The notes beneath the pieces were generated by a model. It was not told where the DNA came from and searched no databases. It saw nothing but the letters and a program-made list of their open reading frames with translations. From Bacillota bacterium (GTDB taxonomy: Bacteria; Bacillota; Bacilli; Paenibacillales; NBRC-103111): a stretch of 54,360 nucleotides of DNA. How positions within the stretch are numbered: position 1 is the first letter of the stretch; every line of letters starts with the position of its first letter. The stretch spans positions 1-54,360 of the forward strand of contig JAEWGW010000036.1 of assembly GCA_023388055.1 (NCBI GenBank), written 5' to 3'. Shown in pieces: positions 25,687-34,375 of the stretch. Made by a program: the position numbers and the translations under genes.

Positions 25687-26583
25687 TTATAACCGGAAAA
25701 TGGATATTTTTTGAGCATACTGCTTCGGCGTTGTGCCGTACGTGCGCTTGAACATCCGGATGAAGTGGCTGACATCCATACCAAGCTCCTCTGCAACCCG
25801 ATCCACCGTAATACCGGGGTCCTCCTTGAATAGCTGCAGGGAATGGTTCAAACGCAGCTGCAGCATGTATTGCTGAGGCGTTTTGCCGTAAGCCGCCACG
25901 AACAGGCGGTGGAAATGCGGAGCCGAATACCCCGCCGCCTTGGCTGCCCCCGACAGAAGGACCCGCTCGGTCATATGGTGATGCATCCATTGCACGGCCA
26001 CCTGCAGTGCGGAGGCGGGTGAATCCGACGGCAGGAGCTTTTGGGATGGCTTGGAGGCGGAATTCTGCCCCTCCATCCAAGCCAGCAGCAGATCGTACAG
26101 CCGCCTTGAAGCATCGTAAGCATGCCCGCCGCCCTGCCGGATTGTGTACCAGATGCCCTCCAGCTTCAGCCATAACTCTTCGAAGTTGGACATGCGAATG
26201 GCCACCGGCTCCGGTTTGCAAGGGTGCGACGCCGTTCCGCTGGCCGGTATTTCACCGGTGCCCAATTGCATAAGCAATCCGTCGGACATGCTGCCGCCAA
26301 AGGCGATAAAACCGACATTCCACGTATCCTCCGATGTCACCGGACGATAAGAATGTCTCATATGCGCGGGCATCAGCAGCGCCATACCCGCCGACTGCCC
26401 GTATTCGCGCCCGTCGGAGATTCGGAAGCTGCCCTGGCCCCTCCGGGTCAGAAACAATTGATGCGCCGGGTAACCTGTGCTCAGCCGGTCGATCCCCGTC
26501 TGTTCATGGCTGCCCACACACCGCACGTACAAGGGCAGACGCTGCTCCAAATTAGCGTTGTCGACGAACAAGAATGGCATCAT
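25687..26583 (-). CDS. AraC-family regulator, divergent from beta-galactosidase
   Basis: This 298-residue regulator has an N-terminal cupin-like ligand domain (residues 1-150; HQLFLTRRGQGSFRISDG is typical). A C-terminal AraC DNA-binding domain of two HTH units follows (about 195-298). The second HTH ends with the family signature DVSHFIRMFKRTYGTTPKQY. The gene is divergent from the GH42 gene across 124 bp, so it probably controls it in response to a sugar. An ATG pair at the start follows GGAGTG. No operator was identified. Confidence 0.9.
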   Translation of the reverse strand: MMPFLFVDNANLEQRLPLYVRCVGSHEQTGIDRLSTGYPAHQLFLTRRGQGSFRISDGREYGQSAGMALLMPAHMRHSYRPVTSEDTWNVGFIAFGGSMSDGLLMQLGTGEIPASGTASHPCKPEPVAIRMSNFEELWLKLEGIWYTIRQGGGHAYDASRRLYDLLLAWMEGQNSASKPSQKLLPSDSPASALQVAVQWMHHHMTERVLLSGAAKAAGYSAPHFHRLFVAAYGKTPQQYMLQLRLNHSLQLFKEDPGITVDRVAEELGMDVSHFIRMFKRTYGTTPKQYAQKISIFRL

Positions 26584-26707
26584 CGGTGGGACACTCCTTT
26601 TATGTTAAGATCGGACGATTTCTTGATGGTTCTGTTCAATGAATAAATGCGGATGATGCACTATGATCAAGGCAGAAGTGAACTTTATCTTAATAAGGTG
26701 GGTGTAT

Positions 26708-28777
26708 ATGAGAAATCTGACAACGCCAATAAGCCCGAAGCTTCCCGTGCTTATGCATGGAGCCGACTATAATCCCGACCAATGGCTGCATGATCCGGCC
26801 ATCCTTGCGGAAGATATCCGGCTCATGAAGCTTGCCGGCTGCAACGTGATGGCTATCGGCATTTTTTCGTGGATGTCACTGGAGTCCTCCGAAGGCCAAT
26901 TCCGGTTCGAGTGGCTGGACCACGTGCTGGAGAGCTTCCGCATGAATGGCATTTACGCCTGGTTGGCCACGCCCAGCGGTGCGCGTCCGGCCTGGCTGGC
27001 CCAGAGCTACCCGGAGGTGCTTCGCGTTGGCCCCAACCGGGTCCGCAATTTGTACGCGGGGAGGCATAACCACTGCTTCACCTCCCCGGTTTACCGGGAG
27101 AAAACCGCCATCATCAACCGCAAGCTGGCGGAGCGTTACGGATCACATCCCGCGGTCATCGGCTGGCATATTTCCAACGAATACGGGGGCGAATGCCATT
27201 GCGAGTTATGCCAGGAGGCGTTCCGAAGCTGGCTGAAGCGTCAATACGGCACGCTGGACGCGTTGAATCTGGCCTGGTGGACCTCGTTCTGGTCACATAC
27301 GTATACGGATTGGCAGCAGATCGAATCCCCTGCCCCCCACGGGGAACGAAACCTTCACGGCATGAATCTGGACTGGCGCCGCTTCGTAACAGAACAGACG
27401 GTTGCCTTCTGCAAGCATGAAATCGACGCCGTCAAATGGGCCAATCCCGGCTTGCCGGTGACGACCAACATGTATACCCTTGAGACGCTGGATTACCGCA
27501 AATTTGCCCCCATATTGGATGTCATCTCGTGGGATGCCTATCCGGATTGGCATATCGCGCAGGACAATGTCAAGGTAGCTTCGACCTTCGCCTTCCTCCA
27601 CGACATGTTCCGCTCCATGCTGCGCAAGCCCTTCGTCTTAATGGAGAGCACACCCAGCATGACCAACTGGCAGGCGGTATGCAAGCTGAAGAAACCGGGG
27701 ATGCACCGGCTGTCCTCTCTGCAGGCGGTTGCCCACGGCGCCGATTCGGTGCAGTATTTCCAGTGGCGGAAAAGCAGAGGCTCCACTGAAAAATTCCACG
27801 GCGCGGTTGTTGACCATGCCGGTCACGAGTTTACCCGGGTATTCCGCGACGTCGCCGAGCTGGGCGGTACCTTGGCCAACCTCCAGGAAGTGACGGGGGC
27901 AGGGACTCCCTCAGAGACGGCGATCCTGTTCGACTGGGAGAACCGTTGGGCGGTCAAGGACGCCAAAGGCCCGCGCAATGCTGGAATGCACTATGAGGAG
28001 ACGGTACAGGACCATCATCGCGCATTCTGGCAACAAGGCATTCCCGTGGATGTAATCGGCAGCGAGGATGATTTCGCCCCTTACAAGCTGATCGTGGCGC
28101 CGATGCTCTACCTGTGCAGGGAAGAAACCGGACGCAGGCTGGAAGCATTTGTGGAGCGCGGCGGAACACTGGTCGTGACCTATTGGTCGGGCATCGTCGA
28201 CGAGCATGACCTATGCCATCTGGGCGGCTTTCCCGGCCCGCTGCGCAAGACACTTGGCATCTGGGCGGAGGAAATCGATGCCCTGCATGATTACGACCGC
28301 AACGGCGTGTCCCTGACAGACGGCAACCCGCTGGGTTTGTCCGGCCGTTACGAATCACGCCAGCTATGTGAGCTGATTCATCTGGAGGGGGCGCAAGCGC
28401 TGGGCTGCTACACAGATGATTTCTATGCAGAGCGGCCTGCCCTGACGGTCAATAGTCTGGGACAAGGCAAGGCGTATTATGTGGCAACCCGTCTCGGAGA
28501 CGACTTTCTCCTTCCATTCTACCGGAAGGTAGCGGCACAAGCCGGCGTCACGCGTGTGCTGGATTCGGAGCTGCCGGCGGGAGTTACGGCGCAGCTGCGG
28601 ACGGACGGCAGCTCGGACTTCATTTTCCTGATGAACTTCGGCGATAAGGCGGCGGAGGTGACGCTGGACGGACGGTCCTACACCGATCTCGAAAACGGCG
28701 AAGCCCTGGAGACCGTCGTTTCCTTGCCTGTTGACGGTATTCGGATGTTGAAGCGGGACGCGGCTCCCCATCGATAA
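26708..28777 (+). CDS. GH42 beta-galactosidase
   Basis: The 689-residue enzyme hydrolyses terminal beta-D-galactosides. The N-terminal TIM barrel starts with VLMHGADYNPDQW. The catalytic acid/base is Glu158 in WHISNEYGG and the nucleophile is Glu313 in LMESTPS. A zinc-site cysteine pattern is present in NHCFTSPVYRE and ECHCELC. The middle and C-terminal domains follow normally. I chose the ATG at 26708 because AAGGTGGG lies just before it and the protein then begins with the family start; an upstream ATG at 26663 adds 15 unmatched residues. No signal peptide is visible, so it works in the cytoplasm, probably on galacto-oligosaccharides imported by the transporter encoded downstream on the other strand. 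Confidence 0.94.
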   Translation: MRNLTTPISPKLPVLMHGADYNPDQWLHDPAILAEDIRLMKLAGCNVMAIGIFSWMSLESSEGQFRFEWLDHVLESFRMNGIYAWLATPSGARPAWLAQSYPEVLRVGPNRVRNLYAGRHNHCFTSPVYREKTAIINRKLAERYGSHPAVIGWHISNEYGGECHCELCQEAFRSWLKRQYGTLDALNLAWWTSFWSHTYTDWQQIESPAPHGERNLHGMNLDWRRFVTEQTVAFCKHEIDAVKWANPGLPVTTNMYTLETLDYRKFAPILDVISWDAYPDWHIAQDNVKVASTFAFLHDMFRSMLRKPFVLMESTPSMTNWQAVCKLKKPGMHRLSSLQAVAHGADSVQYFQWRKSRGSTEKFHGAVVDHAGHEFTRVFRDVAELGGTLANLQEVTGAGTPSETAILFDWENRWAVKDAKGPRNAGMHYEETVQDHHRAFWQQGIPVDVIGSEDDFAPYKLIVAPMLYLCREETGRRLEAFVERGGTLVVTYWSGIVDEHDLCHLGGFPGPLRKTLGIWAEEIDALHDYDRNGVSLTDGNPLGLSGRYESRQLCELIHLEGAQALGCYTDDFYAERPALTVNSLGQGKAYYVATRLGDDFLLPFYRKVAAQAGVTRVLDSELPAGVTAQLRTDGSSDFIFLMNFGDKAAEVTLDGRSYTDLENGEALETVVSLPVDGIRMLKRDAAPHR

Positions 28778-28785
28778 ATCATTGC

Positions 28786-28828
28786 AAAAGCCCCGGGTAA
28801 GCGAGCAAGTCGCAGCCTGGGGCTTTTT
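28786..28828. terminator. bidirectional terminator between beta-galactosidase and LplC-like permease
   Basis: AAAAGCCCC (28786-28794) and GGGGCTTTT (28819-28827) form a perfect 9-bp stem flanked by T or A runs on each side. It can stop both converging transcripts. Confidence 0.9.
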
Positions 28829-28847
28829 GTTTATTTCATCATTATGC

Positions 28848-29717
28848 TTATTCCTTGATGGAGCCCAGCATCGCCCCATGGGCAAAATGCTTTTGCAGGA
28901 ACGGATACATCACGACGATTGGCAGCATAGCCAGCAGAATCGCCGCATTCTGCACGTTGGGACCCAGATTGGCTGCAACAGAGGCATCCAGTGCAGCGTC
29001 ACTGGAAATTTTCGAGGAGCCGATGGCTACCATTTGGCGCAGGAGCGGCTGGATGGGCCACCGGTTGGTATCATTGATGTAGATCACCGCCGAGAAGAAC
29101 TCGTTCCAATATTGCACCAGGAAAAACAGGGTGAAGGTGGCGATAATCGGCTTGGACAGCGGCAGGACAACGGAGAACAGAATGCGGAATTCTCCTGCGC
29201 CGTCAATCCGGGCCGCTTCATCCAGGCTCTCAGGGAGACTCTGGAAGAAGGAACGGATCACCATAATATTGAAGGCGCTGGAAGCCGCCGGCAGGACAAT
29301 TGCCCAGTAGGTATTGATGAGACCCAAATTTTTGACCACCAGATAGCTGGGGATCAGGCCCCCTTGGAAAATCATCGTGAAGAAAATGAACAGCAGAACC
29401 ACTCTGCGTCCGGGCATCCCTCTTTTGGACAGGGCGTACGCCAGCGAAAGGGATACCACCAGATTGACGCAGGTCCCCAAGGCCGTGATCAGCACCGAAT
29501 TTTTCAGGGAGCCCAGGAATTCTCTTGCATTCAGCAGATAGGTGTAGGCTGCCAGCGTCCAATTTTTGGGCCAGATGAAGAAGTTTCCTGCCATGGAATC
29601 CGTCGGCAAGCTGAAGCTGACGGCAATAATATACAGAAACGGCAGGACGACAGTCAAGGAAATCAGCGTGATGATACATCCGATCATGAAATCAAACCAG
29701 GTTACGCGTGCTTGCAT
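28848..29717 (-). CDS. sugar ABC transporter permease, LplC/YtcP type
   Basis: The 289-residue inner-membrane subunit has six helices. The permease EAA loop is DSLDEAARIDGAGEFRI-like (SLPESLDEAARIDGAGEFRI near residues 180-200), which docks the ATPase. I chose the ATG at 29715-29717, preceded by a G-rich ribosome site; an upstream in-frame start would overlap the previous gene. The neighbour LplB-type gene ends 16 bp upstream. No ATPase gene lies nearby, as is usual for this class, which shares an MsmX-type ATPase encoded elsewhere. Confidence 0.9.
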   Translation of the reverse strand: MQARVTWFDFMIGCIITLISLTVVLPFLYIIAVSFSLPTDSMAGNFFIWPKNWTLAAYTYLLNAREFLGSLKNSVLITALGTCVNLVVSLSLAYALSKRGMPGRRVVLLFIFFTMIFQGGLIPSYLVVKNLGLINTYWAIVLPAASSAFNIMVIRSFFQSLPESLDEAARIDGAGEFRILFSVVLPLSKPIIATFTLFFLVQYWNEFFSAVIYINDTNRWPIQPLLRQMVAIGSSKISSDAALDASVAANLGPNVQNAAILLAMLPIVVMYPFLQKHFAHGAMLGSIKE

Positions 29718-29733
29718 CGTGTTTCCCCCCGTT

Positions 29734-30666
29734 CTAGAAAATGCCGTCTTCGACGAGAAGCCGGGCCGCATAGTTGGCGGACACCACCAGAATCAGGCTG
29801 ACGATGGATTTGAACATACCGACAGTAACGGCAAAGCTGTAGTTAAACTGCTCCAGCCCCACATGGTACACATACAGGTCGAACACATTGGATACATCGA
29901 TATTCAAGCTGTTGGTCATCAGGAAAATTTGCATAAAATTGGAGTCCAGGGAGGAGCCCAGACGGAGCAGCAGCAGAATCACAATGGTGCTTTTGATGCC
30001 GGGCAGGGTGATATGCCAGATGTTCTGGAACCGGTTGGCCCCATCCACCTTGGCTGCTTCATACAGCTCTGGATTAATACCCGCCAGGGCGGCCAGGAAA
30101 ATAATCGTTCCCCAGCCTGCATCCTTCCAGATAGCCTGGAACACAATCAGCGGACGGAACCAGTCGTTGCCGGTCAGGAAGGCTGCGCTGGTGCTGAACC
30201 ATTGCTCCAGGTAGTGATTAATCACTCCGGAGGGACCAAAGAAGGAAATCGTCATGCCATATATAACAACCCACGACAGGAAGTGGGGCAAATAGACGAT
30301 GGTTTGGGAAATCCGTTTGAAGGCGGAAAACCGGATTTCATTGAGCATAATGGATAGCAGGATGGTGAAGGGGAAATAGATGGTCAGGCTCAGCACGCTG
30401 ATGATCAGGGTGTTCTTCAAAAGCATAAAAAAGGCCGGTGTGCTGAAAAACTGGCGGAAATTCTCCAGCCCAACCCATGGGCTTTGCCATAACCCCTGAA
30501 AGGGGCTGTATTCCTTAAAGGCCAGAACCAATCCCCACATGGGCGCGTAATGAAACACAATAAAATAAAGGATGCCCGGCAGCGCCAGCACATAGAAGGG
30601 CCAATATTGCTTCAGCCATCGAAAGCGGATTGTTTTTTGTCTGTTTAGGGTAAGTGCTCTCTCCAT
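29734..30666 (-). CDS. sugar ABC transporter permease, LplB/YteP type
   Basis: The 310-residue protein begins at ATG 30664-30666, seven bases after AGGAGG; longer upstream versions run into the hairpin between genes. It has six membrane helices and the family start WPFYVLALPGILYFIVFHYAPMWG. The EAA loop lies near residues 200-220 (NPELYEAAKVDGANRFQN). It forms the translocation pore with the LplC-type subunit and is fed by the lipoprotein encoded just upstream. Confidence 0.92.
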   Translation of the reverse strand: MERALTLNRQKTIRFRWLKQYWPFYVLALPGILYFIVFHYAPMWGLVLAFKEYSPFQGLWQSPWVGLENFRQFFSTPAFFMLLKNTLIISVLSLTIYFPFTILLSIMLNEIRFSAFKRISQTIVYLPHFLSWVVIYGMTISFFGPSGVINHYLEQWFSTSAAFLTGNDWFRPLIVFQAIWKDAGWGTIIFLAALAGINPELYEAAKVDGANRFQNIWHITLPGIKSTIVILLLLRLGSSLDSNFMQIFLMTNSLNIDVSNVFDLYVYHVGLEQFNYSFAVTVGMFKSIVSLILVVSANYAARLLVEDGIF

Positions 30667-30690
30667 ATCCATGCCTCCTATCGGTCCCGG

Positions 30691-30719
30691 CGGCACAGGG
30701 CTTGGAGCTCCCTGTGCCG
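30691..30719 (-). promoter_or_regulatory. intercistronic hairpin between SBP and permease genes
   Basis: CGGCACAGGG (30691-30700) pairs perfectly with CCCTGTGCCG (30710-30719) around a 9-base loop, without a T run. Such stems in sugar-transport operons stabilise the upstream SBP message and lower permease output. It lies 33 bp after the SBP stop. Confidence 0.7.
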
Positions 30720-30751
30720 GTTCCCGGGAATTTTCTGTGCACATGTGTTTA

Positions 30752-32335
30752 TTATTTATGGTCTTCGTTGTATTGGTCCAGCAGCTCCTTGGTGATCTGT
30801 ACGCCCAAGCCATTGGTCCAATCGTCAATGGTCTTCTGGACCTCTGTCCATTGGGTTTCTCCAAGCACATATTTGGTCATGGCCGCACCCATTTTTTTGT
30901 AGCTGTCCGGGTTTTTGGCCGCCGTCGGCGAGCTGTAGCTCAGGAACGGATTGACTACACCCGCCTTGCTGATCGCATCAAGAGTCGCCTTTTGCTTTTT
31001 GAGAATCTCCTCATTTTTGGAGGTAGCGTACACATACGGGTCCACCTTGTTTTGAAGCACAAAGGCACTGGGTTTATCCAAATCCGCCCGTTTCTTCTGC
31101 TCCTCGTTCATGACGGCGATGCCGTTCTTGAATTCGCTGGAATGCACGCCGATGATGCCCGTTTTGGAGAACACATAGTTTTCATCGGAGGCGCTGAAGT
31201 TAAGGAAGTCCACAATCTTTTGAACCTTGTCCTTGGGAACGGAGCTGGGAATGGTCCAGAGTCCATAATAGCCGCTGATCACCGCTGCACCGCTTTTTCC
31301 GGTGGGACCTGCAAGCAAATCCACCACAGCGATATCGGCATTGGGATCAGCCTGCCTCATCTTGGCCAAGTTGTCCTCGGTGTAGTCGCTGACATTGCCT
31401 ATAAAGGCGCCTGCCACACCGGCCTGAAACTTATTGCGCATTTGTGCCTGGCCCTTCAGCACGGGAGCATCCTTGTCGATCAGCCCCTTGCTCCAAGCGT
31501 CCTTCAGCCAATCCATGTAGTTCTTGTACTCCGGAGTCTGGAAGTCTCTAATGGCTTTGCCGCCCTCCAGCTTCCAGTTTTGCGGGACTTCAAAGGCAAA
31601 GGACATGGGCATCGTACCGCCAAAGGGGTTCGGTCCGCCAATCAAATCTGTTGCATACAGGGTGAGCGGTACGGTTCTGCCTCCCCCTGCCGGGTCATTC
31701 TTCTTGAAGACCTCCAGCGCCTTGGTGAATTCGTCTATGGTCTTCGGAACGGCCAAGCCGTATTTATCCAGCCAGTCCTTGCGGATAATAACATTGGCCT
31801 CACCGCCGCCGTACAGTCCCCGCGGCCGCGGAATGCCGTAAATTTTTCCTTGAACCTTCACATTGTTCCAAACATTCTGGTCCAGCTTGTTGATGTTGTC
31901 GGCATTCTTGAGATAGGGGGTCAGATCATGGAACGCCCCCATCTTCACCAGGCTGGTGAACTTGTCGTCCTTGCCGCCGGCCATGAGCATTAGGTCATAG
32001 GAATCACCCGAGGAGATGGCCACCGACAGCTTATCCATATAAGCCTCCGAAGGGACGAAGGTAATATCCAGCTTCACATTACCCCGTTTCTCCATATCCT
32101 CCTTGGCTTTGTTGTTATCCGTTACAGGCGGATCGCCGAATAGAATGGTCATTGCCTTGATGCTGGTAGGTGCTGCGTTGGCCGCAGGCGATTGCCCGGC
32201 TTGACCGGTTGCTCCCGGCTGCTGCGTGGCGGTATTGTCCGCCGCATTATCCTTGCCGCAGCCCGCCAGCACTGTGCCCATGGAAAGCGTCGCTGCCAGA
32301 ACCGGCAGCCATATTTGCTTTGCTTTCATTTTCAT
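30752..32335 (-). CDS. sugar-binding lipoprotein of ABC importer 1 (LplA/YtcQ-like)
   Basis: The 527-residue protein has a lipoprotein signal ending in VLAGC (Cys26), then an asparagine- and alanine-rich linker. A large two-lobed binding domain of the extracellular solute-binding class follows. I chose ATG 32335, next to a G-rich ribosome site. The gene heads the SBP-LplB-LplC operon and is divergent from the YesM/YesN genes across 216 bp. The ligand is unknown; proximity to a GH42 gene suggests a beta-galactoside or galactan fragment. A cre-like site overlaps its probable promoter. Confidence 0.9.
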   Translation of the reverse strand: MKMKAKQIWLPVLAATLSMGTVLAGCGKDNAADNTATQQPGATGQAGQSPAANAAPTSIKAMTILFGDPPVTDNNKAKEDMEKRGNVKLDITFVPSEAYMDKLSVAISSGDSYDLMLMAGGKDDKFTSLVKMGAFHDLTPYLKNADNINKLDQNVWNNVKVQGKIYGIPRPRGLYGGGEANVIIRKDWLDKYGLAVPKTIDEFTKALEVFKKNDPAGGGRTVPLTLYATDLIGGPNPFGGTMPMSFAFEVPQNWKLEGGKAIRDFQTPEYKNYMDWLKDAWSKGLIDKDAPVLKGQAQMRNKFQAGVAGAFIGNVSDYTEDNLAKMRQADPNADIAVVDLLAGPTGKSGAAVISGYYGLWTIPSSVPKDKVQKIVDFLNFSASDENYVFSKTGIIGVHSSEFKNGIAVMNEEQKKRADLDKPSAFVLQNKVDPYVYATSKNEEILKKQKATLDAISKAGVVNPFLSYSSPTAAKNPDSYKKMGAAMTKYVLGETQWTEVQKTIDDWTNGLGVQITKELLDQYNEDHK

Positions 32336-32386
32336 CCCCCGTTTCGATATAGTCACCTTTTGATGCCGTTACGCCTTACACTTTGG

Positions 32387-32415
32387 ATTATAGAGGATCA
32401 ATAGAAGCGTTTACA
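32387..32415 (-). promoter_or_regulatory. promoter region of SBP operon 1 with cre-like site
   Basis: On the minus strand TATAAT lies at 32387-32392. The cre-like TGTAAACGCTTCTA lies at 32402-32415, one mismatch from TGWAARCGYTWNCW, covering the -35 region. This predicts CcpA repression of the importer. The -35 box itself is poor, consistent with activation by the adjacent YesN-type regulator. Confidence 0.6.
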
Positions 32416-32476
32416 TGTCGGGATCAAGGGAAAGTGTCACCTTTTTTCAGATTTTTCGAAAAACGGATGCTGTTCG

Positions 32477-32496
32477 TGTAAGCGTTGTACTATAAT
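32477..32496 (+). promoter_or_regulatory. probable promoter and second cre-like site for yesM/yesN-type genes
   Basis: TATAAT is at 32491-32496. Directly upstream, TGTAAGCGTTGTAC (32477-32490) matches cre at 12 of 14 positions. No good -35 is visible. The divergent genes would then both be under catabolite control. Confidence 0.4.
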
Positions 32497-32551
32497 ATAG
32501 CCATATCCCGCCGGGTGCAATTTTACCAGTCGGAAGACAAGGAGACAGCAG

Positions 32552-34375
32552 GTGAAATCCAACTTTTTCAGCTTTCTCAAGAAAAGCTTCTATATACGCA
32601 TGATCCTGATTATGCTGGGTGTTTCGGTCATTCCGTTAGTCCTGCTGTCCTGGATTTCCATCCGCGTGTCCACCGGAACTGTGGAAGATCAGGTGAACCG
32701 CCTGAACGAGCAGTTGGTCAACCAGGTAGTGGACCGGGTGGAGCTGACCATGTCCCGGTTCCGGGAGCTCAGCGACCAATATTCCCGCATCGGCTCCATC
32801 CAGACCGCGCTGGTGCCGCCGGAGGCCCTGTACTTCGAAGAGGTGACCCGCAAGAAGGAGCTGATTGCGCTCTTAAGCACCGCCTCAGCAGTCATCGGCA
32901 ACGTGCAGGGGCTTCAGGTGTATTCCGCCGTTACAGGAGAAATCCTGTCCTCCTATGAGGTGCCTGCCCGGCTGCAGGATTCGCCGTACCGCCCTCTGAT
33001 CCAGCGTTTCCTGGATGTGAAGGGGACAAGCCTGTTTCTGGACAGGGAGGCATTGGCCGAAGAGGAGTCCCTGACGCTGCTGCGGAACGCGGTTTATTAT
33101 ATCAGCCGGATTCCCTCCGACCGCTTCGAGGAGATGACCGGCGCCCTGCTGATCTCCATGAACACCAACCAGTTCCAGCAGCAGATTGAGAATATCCAGT
33201 TGGGCGGCAAGGGCTCTGTTTCCCTGGTCACCCGCAATGGCCTCACCGTAGCTACCACCAGCCGGCTTCCTGCCGGGGAGGACCAGGAGCGTCTGGCGCA
33301 GATACTCGCGCATTGGCATGGGCAGAATATGCCCAACCAGTTCCAGATGGATTCCTCCATTATCTCCGTGAAGCAGACCTCCACCTATGACGGCTGGATC
33401 GTCATCTCGGAGATTCCCTCCCGGGAGCTGACCCAAAGCACGGACATTATCCGCAAAACCGTCGGTTATTTCCTGCTGTTCCTGATCGGCTTGGGTGTCA
33501 TCGCCATCATTGCCTTCGGCTATCAGCTGTACCGCCCTCTTCAGGCGGTAAGGAGACAGGTGGATGCCATCAAAAAAGGACATTTTGACGCCCGGGTGAC
33601 CCATTTTGCCAATAATGAAATCGGCGAGCTGGGACGGATGCTAAATTCCATGGCGGTGCGCATTGAGGATTTGCTGGGGGATCTTCAGGATTCGGAGGAG
33701 CTGAAGCGCCGCCTGGAAATCCGGGCCTTGCAGTCCCAGATCAATCCCCACTTTATGTACAACACCCTGAACACTATTCGTATGTTCGCCATGCTCAAGG
33801 ATTATGAAAAAATCAACACCCTGATGGGCAGACTGGTTTCCCTGCTGCGGTATTCTATGGAAAACTATGAGCAGACCGTCCGGTTTAAGCAGGAATTCGC
33901 CTACCTGGAGGATTATGCGGAGCTGTTGAATATGCGCTACAAATGCCGGATTGTCCTCCATGCAGAGGTGGAGGGGCCGCTGGAGGGACTCCTGATCCCG
34001 AAGCTCAGCCTGCAGCCGCTGATTGAGAATGCGGTTTTCCACGGCATTCTGCCGAAGAAGGCGGAGGAAGGACATATCCGGGTGCGGTTGTATACCCTGC
34101 CTGCCCCCGACCATCTTGTGGTGCTGGAGGTTAAGGATGACGGCGTGGGGCTGGAGGAGCGGGAGCTGGAGCATCTGCGGGTGCATCTGCTGCGCGAGGA
34201 ATCCAATGAGAATATCGGCCTGAAGAATGTATGGATGCGCCTGCGGCTCATGTTCGGCAAGTCCGCAGAGGTCCAGTTGGACAGCCGCCCCGGGCAAGGG
34301 ATGACCATCCGGTTTTTGTTCCCCGCAGATACGATGCAGGTAAGAGAGGAGGAGAGTTCCGGTGAGCAAATATAA
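32552..34375 (+). CDS. YesM-type sensor histidine kinase
   Basis: The 607-residue kinase begins at GTG 32552 with AAGGAG seven bases upstream. Helix 1 (about 16-36) and helix 2 (about 300-322) bracket an extracellular Cache-like sensor. A HAMP linker follows (about 325-375). The His_kinase box LQSQINPHFMYNTLNTIR has phospho-acceptor His400, and the ATPase domain has DDGVGLEE. This is the LytS/YesM class that typically senses sugars and controls a neighbouring ABC importer. It overlaps the response regulator gene by 14 bp. Its likely target is the divergent SBP operon. Confidence 0.93.
   Translation: MKSNFFSFLKKSFYIRMILIMLGVSVIPLVLLSWISIRVSTGTVEDQVNRLNEQLVNQVVDRVELTMSRFRELSDQYSRIGSIQTALVPPEALYFEEVTRKKELIALLSTASAVIGNVQGLQVYSAVTGEILSSYEVPARLQDSPYRPLIQRFLDVKGTSLFLDREALAEEESLTLLRNAVYYISRIPSDRFEEMTGALLISMNTNQFQQQIENIQLGGKGSVSLVTRNGLTVATTSRLPAGEDQERLAQILAHWHGQNMPNQFQMDSSIISVKQTSTYDGWIVISEIPSRELTQSTDIIRKTVGYFLLFLIGLGVIAIIAFGYQLYRPLQAVRRQVDAIKKGHFDARVTHFANNEIGELGRMLNSMAVRIEDLLGDLQDSEELKRRLEIRALQSQINPHFMYNTLNTIRMFAMLKDYEKINTLMGRLVSLLRYSMENYEQTVRFKQEFAYLEDYAELLNMRYKCRIVLHAEVEGPLEGLLIPKLSLQPLIENAVFHGILPKKAEEGHIRVRLYTLPAPDHLVVLEVKDDGVGLEERELEHLRVHLLREESNENIGLKNVWMRLRLMFGKSAEVQLDSRPGQGMTIRFLFPADTMQVREEESSGEQI

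Noticed and set aside
30671..31993. Long open frame (440 codons) on the plus strand
   Set aside because: It is antisense to the sugar-binding lipoprotein gene, which has a lipobox, family sequence and ribosome site. The antisense frame lacks any family features and is a codon-bias shadow.
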